This document shows positions 42,446 through 49,672 of a stretch of DNA of 64,000 nt, one piece after another. Under the pieces are notes generated by a model, which ran no database searches, was not told where the DNA came from, and was given only the letters and a program-made list of their open reading frames with translations. The stretch's first letter is position 1; every line of letters starts with the position of its first letter. A program made the translations under genes and the position numbers. The stretch comes from QHXW01 sp035280425 (GTDB lineage: Bacteria > Acidobacteriota > Terriglobia > Bryobacterales > Bryobacteraceae), in the NCBI GenBank assembly GCA_035280425.1, contig DATEFW010000012.1, positions 1 to 64,000 on the forward strand, written 5' to 3'.

Positions 42446-43411
42446 ATGAGTTTTACGCGATTTTCCCTATTATTCTTAGTTGCAATTTGTCTGTGCGCAC
42501 AGACGCCAGCCCCTCCGAAGCCGGCGCCCTCGTCGCCTTCGGGTATCACTCTTGGCCCGGCGACTCCCCCCATTAGGGCTTCGGCGGTTCCAAACGACAA
42601 AGTCATCCTCACGGTCGGCGACGAGAAGATGACTGCAGGTGAATTTGAGGAAATCGTGGATACGCTGCCGGAACAATTTCGCGCAGCGGCCCGTGGCCCG
42701 AGCAAGAAGCAATTCGCAGAGCAGCTGGTGCGCGTTAAGATTATGGCGCAAGAAGCCCGCCGCCAGAAGCTTGATCAAACCCCTGCCGTCCAAAGGCAAC
42801 TGGCCTTGCAGCAAGAAAACCTTCTCGCCAACGCGCTTTTTCAGGAGATGGCGAGGAATGCCAAGGTCGACGAAGCCGCAGCCAAGCAGTACTTTGAACA
42901 GCACAAAGCTGAATACGAATCGGTGCATGCCAGGCACATTCTCATTCGCGTGAAAGGTTCTAGCCTTCCGCTGCAAGACGGCAAGAAAGAACTAACTGAG
43001 GAAGAGGCGTTGGCGAAAGCACAGGAGATTCGTAAAAAGATCGAGGCCGGCGAGGATTTCGCCACGCTGGCTAAGGCTGAATCGGATGACACCGGAACAG
43101 CGGCCAAGGGCGGGGATTTGGGGACGTTCAGGCATGGACAGATGGTGCCGGAGTTTGAAAAGGCGGCCTTTACTCTGCCTGTAGGGGCGGTCAGCGAGCC
43201 GGTCAAGACCAAGTTCGGATACCACCTCATCCAGGTTCAGGAGCGCGATGTGAAAACGTTTGATCAGGTACGCGCCGACATCGAGAAAAAGATACGGCCG
43301 GAACTGGCACGCGAATCCATGGAGAGTCTGCGTAAGCAGGTGCCGGTGAAAATGGACGACGCGTTCTTTGGTGCACCCACGCCGCCGCCACCGCTCCAAC
43401 CTGTCAAGTAA
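42446..43411 (+). CDS. Exported parvulin-type peptidyl-prolyl isomerase (SurA/PrsA-like)
   Basis: 321 aa. Signal peptide SFTRFSLLFLVAICLCAQ. The N-terminal helical part (about 45-155) holds chaperone-like segments (ILTVGDEKMTAGEFEEIVDT, VKIMAQEARRQKLDQTPAVQ). The parvulin PPIase domain is complete at about 165-280, with ARHILIRVKG, EEALAKAQEIRKKIEAGEDF, AAKGGDLGTFRHGQMVPEFEKAAF and KTKFGYHLIQVQE. It assists folding of outer-membrane proteins in the periplasm. It lies close to lptD (with a minus-strand RDD gene between), as surA does in E. coli; lptD is a SurA client. It is encoded 21 bp after clpS. Confidence 0.9.
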   Translation: MSFTRFSLLFLVAICLCAQTPAPPKPAPSSPSGITLGPATPPIRASAVPNDKVILTVGDEKMTAGEFEEIVDTLPEQFRAAARGPSKKQFAEQLVRVKIMAQEARRQKLDQTPAVQRQLALQQENLLANALFQEMARNAKVDEAAAKQYFEQHKAEYESVHARHILIRVKGSSLPLQDGKKELTEEEALAKAQEIRKKIEAGEDFATLAKAESDDTGTAAKGGDLGTFRHGQMVPEFEKAAFTLPVGAVSEPVKTKFGYHLIQVQERDVKTFDQVRADIEKKIRPELARESMESLRKQVPVKMDDAFFGAPTPPPPLQPVK

Positions 43412-43418
43412 TCGCGAG

Positions 43419-44345
43419 CTAACGTTTTCGGAAAGGGCTGCAGTGCATTCCAGCGGGCGTCGGAAACGTCTTAGACATGTGATCGTGCCAGGCGAGCTTT
43501 TCCTCGTCGACTAAAGCCCACAGCAGTCCAATACCGCCGGCGCACACACTAAGGCACGCTCCGACAGCCCGCAGTACTCGGTCGCGGCCGTCGGCCGGAA
43601 GGCCGTCGAAGTTCACCAGACAAAGGCCGGCCCAGCGCATACCTGCCGTTTCGCGGCCAGACCAGATCCAGAGGAAGCCGTAGAACATCGCCAGTGTGGC
43701 AAATACACCGATAAATAACGGAATGGTCTGCCGGGTCATATGGAAGATGCCGCCCATCAGGTGGAACGCGAACAGAAATAAGCCGAAGCCGGTGAAGATC
43801 ATGCCGCCATCGATGGCAGCGGCAATCACGCGGTGCTTAGGCCGGGCAACGTCGGCGTCGCAATAGATCACAGCTTCCACCTGCGTCTTCAAAGTGCGAG
43901 GACCCTGTGGCGGCGCGACAAGAAAATCAAGGCCCGCCTGACGATCGTCGTCGGCCTGGGCAGCAGGACGGTGCCTGATTCGCGGCGGAATCGCGGTTTG
44001 CTCGATGGCCGCCCTGGTGCCAGCGGTGCCGGAATCCTGGCCGGATCGGTGCGCGCTTACCTGGTCCAGCGGCTGAATTCGATCGGCGGCAAACGATTCA
44101 AATGGAATGACGTTCGATTGGCTGTCTGCGAAACTCAATTTTTGCGGAACGGGTGCCTGGCGTCGAGACGGAACCGCCACGTCCTCGACGTAGACTGAGG
44201 GTTCCTCTTCAAGCGCCAAGGCCGGGGCGCAACGGCTGACCGGATAATTCAGCGAAGCACCGGCGGGCAACCGCAGCCGGCGGCCGCACCGCGCACAGCG
44301 GTGCTCATCTTCCGAGTTCCACGTTTGGCAGTACCCGCAATTCAT
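43419..44345 (-). CDS. RDD-family membrane protein with N-terminal zinc ribbon
   Basis: 308 aa. An N-terminal zinc ribbon has two CxxC pairs (MNCGYC, RCARCGRRL) within the first 25 residues. A disordered, proline- and glutamine-rich middle section follows (about 35-150). The C-terminal RDD domain comprises three TM segments: AAAIDGGMIFTGFGLFLFAF, IPLFIGVFATLAMFYGFLWIW and later VLRAVGACLSVCAGGIGLLW. The RDD motif is RHRVIAAAIDGG-like at the start and GMRWAGLCLVNFDG in the loop. Members are of unknown function or transporters. It is convergent with the parvulin gene (7 bp gap) and divergent from lptD. Confidence 0.78.
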   Translation of the reverse strand: MNCGYCQTWNSEDEHRCARCGRRLRLPAGASLNYPVSRCAPALALEEEPSVYVEDVAVPSRRQAPVPQKLSFADSQSNVIPFESFAADRIQPLDQVSAHRSGQDSGTAGTRAAIEQTAIPPRIRHRPAAQADDDRQAGLDFLVAPPQGPRTLKTQVEAVIYCDADVARPKHRVIAAAIDGGMIFTGFGLFLFAFHLMGGIFHMTRQTIPLFIGVFATLAMFYGFLWIWSGRETAGMRWAGLCLVNFDGLPADGRDRVLRAVGACLSVCAGGIGLLWALVDEEKLAWHDHMSKTFPTPAGMHCSPFRKR

Positions 44346-44396
44346 TTCGTCTCGTCATCTACGCACCGCGACACTCGGTTGTGTTACGTTGCTCAA

Positions 44397-46829
44397 TTGG
44401 GAACCTTCGCGCGCAAATGCTCTTTTAATTTTGTTAACACACGAATTTGCGTTTGTCACGATTTTTCCCGCGCACTGAAAATTTTCCTTGCCCTAATTTG
44501 TGCAGCAAGCGTCTCTTCGTCACAAATCGGCCGTCCTCCTTTTGGCCCTCCCACACCCCCACGTCCCGCTTCGCCTCAGCCGGCCGTTCGCGTAAAACAG
44601 CCGCGCCCCAATGCGCCCCCACCCGGCGAATGGGACACAAATGCTGATCATGAGGGAGCCGACGGGCCGTCATATCATCTCCGCGGGCACGCCGTGATCG
44701 AGGGATCCGATTCCTCGCTGGCCGCCGATGAAATCGACTACAACGACCAGACCGGCGATGCCGAGGCGCGCGGCAACGTGGTTTTCCACCAGTACGCGCA
44801 GGATGAGGAACTGCACGCCAGCAAAGTCGTTTACAACACGCAAACCGAGACCGGAACTTTTTACAACGTTCGGGGTTGGACCCGGACGCACGTCGACGCC
44901 CGGCCTGGTGTCCTGACTTCAAACAATCCGCTCTATTTCGAGGGTGAGTGGGCGGAGCGGCACGAGGACCGTTATGTTCTGCATAACGGTTTTATCACCA
45001 ATTGCAAGCTGCCCAATCCCTGGTGGACACTGCGCGGCCCCACGTTCGACATCGTTCCGGAGGAGCGCGCTATTGCCCGCAGTTCGGTGTTCCGTCTGAA
45101 ATGGATGCCGCTGTTTTACGCTCCTTATTTTTATAAGTCGCTGGAGAAGGTTCCGCGAAAGAGCGGCTTCCTGACGCCCAATATCGGCAACAGCTCGGTC
45201 CGCGGCAAAATGATCGGTCTGGGTTACTACTGGGCCATCAATCGCAGTTACGACGCGACCTATCGCGTGCAGGATTTCACGCAGCGAGGTTTGGCGCATC
45301 ACATCGACTTTCGCGGAAAGCCAACGTCCAGCTCGGATTTTGATGCAATATTTTATGGCGTCCAGGACCGCGGGTTGAAGTTGCCCGACGGGTCGCGGCT
45401 CAAACAAGGCGGCTATAGCCTGTATTCAACGGCCAAGGCCGATCTCGGCGGCGGTTTCACCGCCCGGGGAACGATCAATTTTTTGAGTTCTCTGGCGTTT
45501 CGCCAGGCGTTCACGGAATCGTTCAACGAGGCCATTTTTTCCGAAAACAATTCGGTCGGATTTATTTCGAAGGAATGGTCGTCTTTCAGCTTCAACGCGA
45601 TTTTCGCCCGGCTCGAGAATTTTGAAAGTACGCAACCGCACGATTCTATCGTGATTCGCAAACTGCCGGAATTCGAATTTTCGAGCCGCGATCGCCAGAT
45701 CTCGCGCCGCGTGCTGCCCATCTGGGTGTCGTTTGATTCCAGCGTCGGCCTGCTCCACCGCACCCAGCCTCTGTTTCAGACCAAGCAGTTCTCCGAGCGC
45801 TCTGATGTTGCGCCGCATGTAATGACCGCGTTTGATTGGAAAGGTTTTCACCTGATTCCCAGCTTTTCCATCCGCGAAACACACTATGACGAATCTATCG
45901 AGGACCTGCACGTTACCGGAAAAAACCTCATCCGCAGCGCGCGCGAGTTTGACGCGGACTTGATCATCCCGTCACTCGAACGAACCTTCAACCGGAAGTC
46001 GTGGCTGGGTGACAAGCTAAAGCATGTGATTGAGCCCCGTGTTTCATATCGCTACGTCGCAGGAGTCGAGGACTTCAACCAGGTCATCCGCTTCGACGCG
46101 ACCGACCTCGTTTCCAACACCAACGAGCTCGAGTTGTCGCTAACCAATCGTCTCTTTGCCAAACGCGGCAACGATGTCCTGGAAGTTTTTAGCTGGCAGC
46201 TCTGGCAGCGCCGTTATTTCGACCCTACGTTCGGCGGCGCGGTGATCCCAGGACAACGAAATATTGTCGCCAGCTCGATTGATCTCACGCCTTTTGCGTT
46301 CCTCAACGGGCCGCGCAATTACTCACCCATCGTTTCTGCATTCCACGCAAGTCCGAAACCCGGGTTCGGTTTCGAATGGCGCACGGACTTCGATCCGCTG
46401 GTCAACCGCGTCGTGAACAGCGGTTTCACCACCGACGTGCGCAAGGGGAACTTCTTCGTGTCGGCGGGCCACAACCTGGTGAGCTGCTTACCGCTGCTTC
46501 CATCCGACGCCGGCGAATGCCGCTCGAGTACACCCGATACTACCAAGCTGCTTTCTCCCAAAGCCAACCAGGTGCGTGGCCGGTTGGGGTTTGGCGATCC
46601 CAACCACCGCGGATGGAACATGGCGTTTGACACGGTGTACGATTACCGCCTGGGAATCATGCAGTACGCAACCGCGCAGGTCACCTATAACACCGACTGT
46701 TGCGGTCTGAGCGTGCAGTTTCGCCGCTTCAGCTTCGGGGTGCGCAATGAGAATCAGTTCCGCGTCGCCTTTGCCGTAGCCAACATCGGCAGTTTTGGAA
46801 CGCTGAAAAAGCAGGAGCGGCTGTTCTGA
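44397..46829 (+). CDS. lptD: LPS-assembly outer-membrane protein LptD
   Basis: About 810 aa. No ATG lies between 44301 (inside the divergent RDD gene) and the mature region, so a non-ATG start is used; TTG at 44397 is taken here, with TTG 44379 or CTG 44475 as options. The signal h-region is ALKIFLALICAASV. The OstA/LptA-like periplasmic part begins near HLRGHAVIEGSDSSLAADEI (about residue 95) and includes GDAEARGNVVFH and GEWAERHEDRYVLHNGFITN. A large beta-barrel follows to the C-terminal FRVAFAVANIGSFGTLKKQ. Four Cys, two near the end (NTDCCGLSV, LVSCLPL), may form the family disulfides. It inserts LPS into the outer leaflet, so the organism has an outer membrane. Start certainty is low. 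Confidence 0.85.
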   Translation: MGTFARKCSFNFVNTRICVCHDFSRALKIFLALICAASVSSSQIGRPPFGPPTPPRPASPQPAVRVKQPRPNAPPPGEWDTNADHEGADGPSYHLRGHAVIEGSDSSLAADEIDYNDQTGDAEARGNVVFHQYAQDEELHASKVVYNTQTETGTFYNVRGWTRTHVDARPGVLTSNNPLYFEGEWAERHEDRYVLHNGFITNCKLPNPWWTLRGPTFDIVPEERAIARSSVFRLKWMPLFYAPYFYKSLEKVPRKSGFLTPNIGNSSVRGKMIGLGYYWAINRSYDATYRVQDFTQRGLAHHIDFRGKPTSSSDFDAIFYGVQDRGLKLPDGSRLKQGGYSLYSTAKADLGGGFTARGTINFLSSLAFRQAFTESFNEAIFSENNSVGFISKEWSSFSFNAIFARLENFESTQPHDSIVIRKLPEFEFSSRDRQISRRVLPIWVSFDSSVGLLHRTQPLFQTKQFSERSDVAPHVMTAFDWKGFHLIPSFSIRETHYDESIEDLHVTGKNLIRSAREFDADLIIPSLERTFNRKSWLGDKLKHVIEPRVSYRYVAGVEDFNQVIRFDATDLVSNTNELELSLTNRLFAKRGNDVLEVFSWQLWQRRYFDPTFGGAVIPGQRNIVASSIDLTPFAFLNGPRNYSPIVSAFHASPKPGFGFEWRTDFDPLVNRVVNSGFTTDVRKGNFFVSAGHNLVSCLPLLPSDAGECRSSTPDTTKLLSPKANQVRGRLGFGDPNHRGWNMAFDTVYDYRLGIMQYATAQVTYNTDCCGLSVQFRRFSFGVRNENQFRVAFAVANIGSFGTLKKQERLF

Positions 46830-46893
46830 ACGCTCGGCCAGCATTGCGGCCAGCTTACGGTTCGCTACACTGAAAGTTCAGGAGAAATAAACG

Positions 46894-47349
46894 ATGAGTG
46901 CGACGACTTCGAAGATGGAACGGCCTGCCACGTATGACGACGCGAATCTGCTGCTGCGCCTATTTGAACTTCGGAGGGAAGAAAAGCTTCGCCAGGCGCG
47001 CGCGTGGTTTAACCGGAATTTTAAGGCCTCGAACCTCGAAGAATTTCAAAAGCTTTGTCCGCCGGGTTCGGACGAGAACGCCTACTACAGAATGGTCGCC
47101 AGCTATTGGGATATGGCCTCGTCGTTTGTGACCAGCGGCATCCTGCATCGCGAGCTGTTCGCCCAGAACTCGCGCGAGCTGCTGTTCGTTTGGGAGAGAA
47201 TCCGCGAGATCGTTCCGCTGCTCCGCGAGAGCTATGAAAATCCGAAATACCTCAAGAATCTGGAAACAGTTGCGGCGGCGATGATCGAAGAGGAAAAGCG
47301 GCAAGGCTCGTATGAAACGTTCAGTGCCATGGTGCGGGGTGCGCGCTAA
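46894..47349 (+). CDS. Helical protein of unknown function, first gene of the GMC operon
   Basis: 151 aa, ATG at 46894, AGGAG 9 nt upstream. It is predicted almost wholly alpha-helical and soluble: LLLRLFELRREEKLRQARAW, then NFKASNLEEFQKLCPPG, YRMVASYWDMASSFVTSG and FVWERIREIVPLLRESYENP. No signal peptide or known catalytic motif is evident. It ends at 47349, the same base where the GMC oxidoreductase starts (TAATG), indicating coupled translation. Because subunit stability partners often precede the large subunit, it may be a small subunit or assembly factor, but this is a guess. It may belong to a DUF4760-like family; I am not certain. Confidence 0.65.
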   Translation: MSATTSKMERPATYDDANLLLRLFELRREEKLRQARAWFNRNFKASNLEEFQKLCPPGSDENAYYRMVASYWDMASSFVTSGILHRELFAQNSRELLFVWERIREIVPLLRESYENPKYLKNLETVAAAMIEEEKRQGSYETFSAMVRGAR

Positions 47350-49145
47350 TGGGATTTTTCTTTTCTCCCGATAAGCCGAACGCTTCGGACGTGGATTTGA
47401 ACCGTGTTTACGATGCCGTTGTAGTCGGCTCCGGCGCGGCTGGCGGTATGGCGGCGCATGTGCTGACGTCGCACGGCATGAAGGTTCTGTTGCTTGAAGC
47501 GGGGAAAAACATCAACACGACCAAGGAATTGAAATCGATGCAGTGGCCGTACGATCACCCCCGCCGCGGCGCCATTCCGCCCGATTCCCACGCTTTGTCG
47601 TTTAACGAATACAATTTCCGCCAGCCTCCATACGCGCGGGGGATGAATTACAAGCACGTCTACTCGTACATCGAGCGCGGTACGGGCGCCGACTACAGCA
47701 AGAACATCGTCGTTGAAGAAAAAGATAATCCGTTCACTGGAACGCCATATGCCTGGGTACGCGCGCGCTGCCTGGGCGGCAAAACCAACATCTGGGGCCG
47801 TCTGGCACTGCGCCTTTCCGATTACGATTTCAAGGCCAAAAGCCACGACGGTTACGGAGAAGATTGGCCGATTTCGTACAAAGACCTGGCGCCTTATTAC
47901 GACAAAGTCGACCTCTACCTCGGCATCTCGGGCCATAAGGAGAACCTGCCTTATCTGCCGGACAGCATTTTTCAGCGCGCTATCCGGCTGACTCAGGCGG
48001 AGATGATGTTGCGCGAGAACCTTGCTAAGAGGCAACGCGTGCTGACGCCTTACCGCGCAGGAGTCACCACCGATGGCCTGAAGCATAACAAATATCGCAG
48101 CCGCTGTTTCGGACGCGGCGCCTGCGAGCGGCACACCGGTGGTTGCGACATTCACGCCGCGTTTGACTCACCCACGGGACTTATATTTCCAGCAGCGGAC
48201 ACCGGAAACCTGACCATTCGTACCAATGCGACAGCGCGTGAAGTGACCGTCGATCCAGCAACCGGAAAAGCTCGCGGCGTGGCGTTTATTGATACCGGCA
48301 CCGGCCGTGACTACGAAGCTAAAGCCAAAGTCGTGATCTTGGCCGCGTCGACGCTTGAAAGTGCCCGTTTGTTGCTGCTCTCTAAATCCAAGACCTACCC
48401 CAATGGAATCGGCAATTCAAGCACACACGTCGGTCACAACTTCTGCGAGCACTTGATGGGGCCGGGCGTCACCGGGATCGTGAAAGACCTTGTCGGCAAG
48501 CCGCGCACGCTTGACGACGGCCGCCCCGGAGGATTTTATGTCCCGCGATTTCGTAATCTGAACGAGCGCAATCCAAATTTCATTCGCGCTTATGGTTTCG
48601 AAGGGTCTAGCGGAAATCGGATGTTTCCGTCGAGCGCCTTCTGGGCAACGGGTTTTGGTTCCGCTTACAAAAAGGAGGTACGCGACTACGCCGGCGCATT
48701 CATCGAAATGGGCGGCTTCGGCGAGGTGCTGGCGCGTTACGAGAATTACGTGGACATCGATCCTCAGGTGAAAGACAAATGGGGAATTCCGGTTCTGCGC
48801 TTTCACTACAAATTCGGCGACAACGAGAAGAAAATGGCCGCCGATATGGCCGATTCGGCGCGCGAGATGTTCGAGGAAGCCGGCATTGAGATCGTGGAAG
48901 TGAATCGCAGGATTCTCACTGAAGGCTGGTCCATCCACGAGCTGGGTACTTCACGCATGGGAAATGATCCTAAAACTTCCGTACTCAATCAATTTCAGCA
49001 GTCGCACGATGTCAAGAATCTGTTCGTGGTGGACGGTAGCAGTCACGTCAACGCCTCCTGCCAGAATCCCACGTGGACCATCATGGCGCTCTGCTGGCGG
49101 TCGTGCGATTATCTGGCAGATCAGTTCCGGAAGGGGGAAATCTGA
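47349..49145 (+). CDS. GMC-family FAD-dependent oxidoreductase (gluconate/choline dehydrogenase type)
   Basis: 598 aa. The FAD-binding Rossmann motif is YDAVVVGSGAAGGMAAHVL at about residues 20-38, followed by VLLLEAGKN. The GMC N- and C-terminal signatures are present: LGGKTNIWGRLALRL at about 140, and the catalytic His/Asn pair in DGSSHVNASCQNPTWTIMAL near the end (about 560-580). It oxidises an alcohol or sugar and donates electrons to quinone or a cytochrome. It has no signal peptide of its own. It is coupled to the upstream helical gene and overlaps the downstream subunit gene by 1 nt (TGATG). The paired Tat-signal subunit probably carries it to the periplasm, as in gluconate 2-dehydrogenase complexes. 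Confidence 0.9.
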   Translation: MGFFFSPDKPNASDVDLNRVYDAVVVGSGAAGGMAAHVLTSHGMKVLLLEAGKNINTTKELKSMQWPYDHPRRGAIPPDSHALSFNEYNFRQPPYARGMNYKHVYSYIERGTGADYSKNIVVEEKDNPFTGTPYAWVRARCLGGKTNIWGRLALRLSDYDFKAKSHDGYGEDWPISYKDLAPYYDKVDLYLGISGHKENLPYLPDSIFQRAIRLTQAEMMLRENLAKRQRVLTPYRAGVTTDGLKHNKYRSRCFGRGACERHTGGCDIHAAFDSPTGLIFPAADTGNLTIRTNATAREVTVDPATGKARGVAFIDTGTGRDYEAKAKVVILAASTLESARLLLLSKSKTYPNGIGNSSTHVGHNFCEHLMGPGVTGIVKDLVGKPRTLDDGRPGGFYVPRFRNLNERNPNFIRAYGFEGSSGNRMFPSSAFWATGFGSAYKKEVRDYAGAFIEMGGFGEVLARYENYVDIDPQVKDKWGIPVLRFHYKFGDNEKKMAADMADSAREMFEEAGIEIVEVNRRILTEGWSIHELGTSRMGNDPKTSVLNQFQQSHDVKNLFVVDGSSHVNASCQNPTWTIMALCWRSCDYLADQFRKGEI

Positions 49146-49672
49146 TGGCTGACCAGGAGAGTCTCACCCGGCGTGAGCTGATCCAGATATCGGCGGCAGC
49201 CGCTGCGGCGGCTGGCGTGCCTTCGATTTTGTCCGCTCAGGCGCCGAAGTTTTTCACCCTCGACGAGTTTGCCATGCTCGATGAGCTTACGGAGCTGATC
49301 ATCCCCGCCGATGACCATTCGCCCGGTGCGCGTGCAGCGCAGGTTGCTGCCTACATTGACGCTCGTTTTGCCGAGGCGTTCGAGAATCAGGTAAGAGAAC
49401 GCTGGCGCGATGGACTCAAACGGATCGATGCCATCTCCGACGAAATGCACAAACGGCGTTTCATGCAGGCTTCCCATGATCAGCGCGTCGCGTTGCTCGA
49501 GCGCATCTCAAGAAACGAGAAAGATCCCAAGCTGCCTGAAGAGCATTTCTTTGACGAAGTAAAAGGCCAAACCGCGCACGCTTATTACACCTCAAAAATC
49601 GGAATCCATCAGGAGATGGAGTACAAAGGCAACGTATATCTGCAACAATTCGTCGGCTATGAGGTGAAATGA
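49145..49672 (+). CDS. Gluconate 2-dehydrogenase subunit 3 family protein (Tat signal)
   Basis: 175 aa from ATG at 49145, overlapping the GMC stop. The N-terminus SLTRRELIQISAAAAAAAG has the twin-Arg motif (TRREL) and an Ala-rich hydrophobic stretch, so a Tat signal. The following helical domain FTLDEFAMLDELTELIIPADDHSPGA and later LPEEHFFDEVKGQTAHAYYTS are typical of gluconate_2-dh3 proteins, which bind the FAD subunit and bring it through Tat. No cytochrome subunit lies nearby, so the complex is incomplete here. The gene's last 16 bp overlap the convergent acyl-CoA ligase fusion. Confidence 0.87.
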   Translation: MADQESLTRRELIQISAAAAAAAGVPSILSAQAPKFFTLDEFAMLDELTELIIPADDHSPGARAAQVAAYIDARFAEAFENQVRERWRDGLKRIDAISDEMHKRRFMQASHDQRVALLERISRNEKDPKLPEEHFFDEVKGQTAHAYYTSKIGIHQEMEYKGNVYLQQFVGYEVK

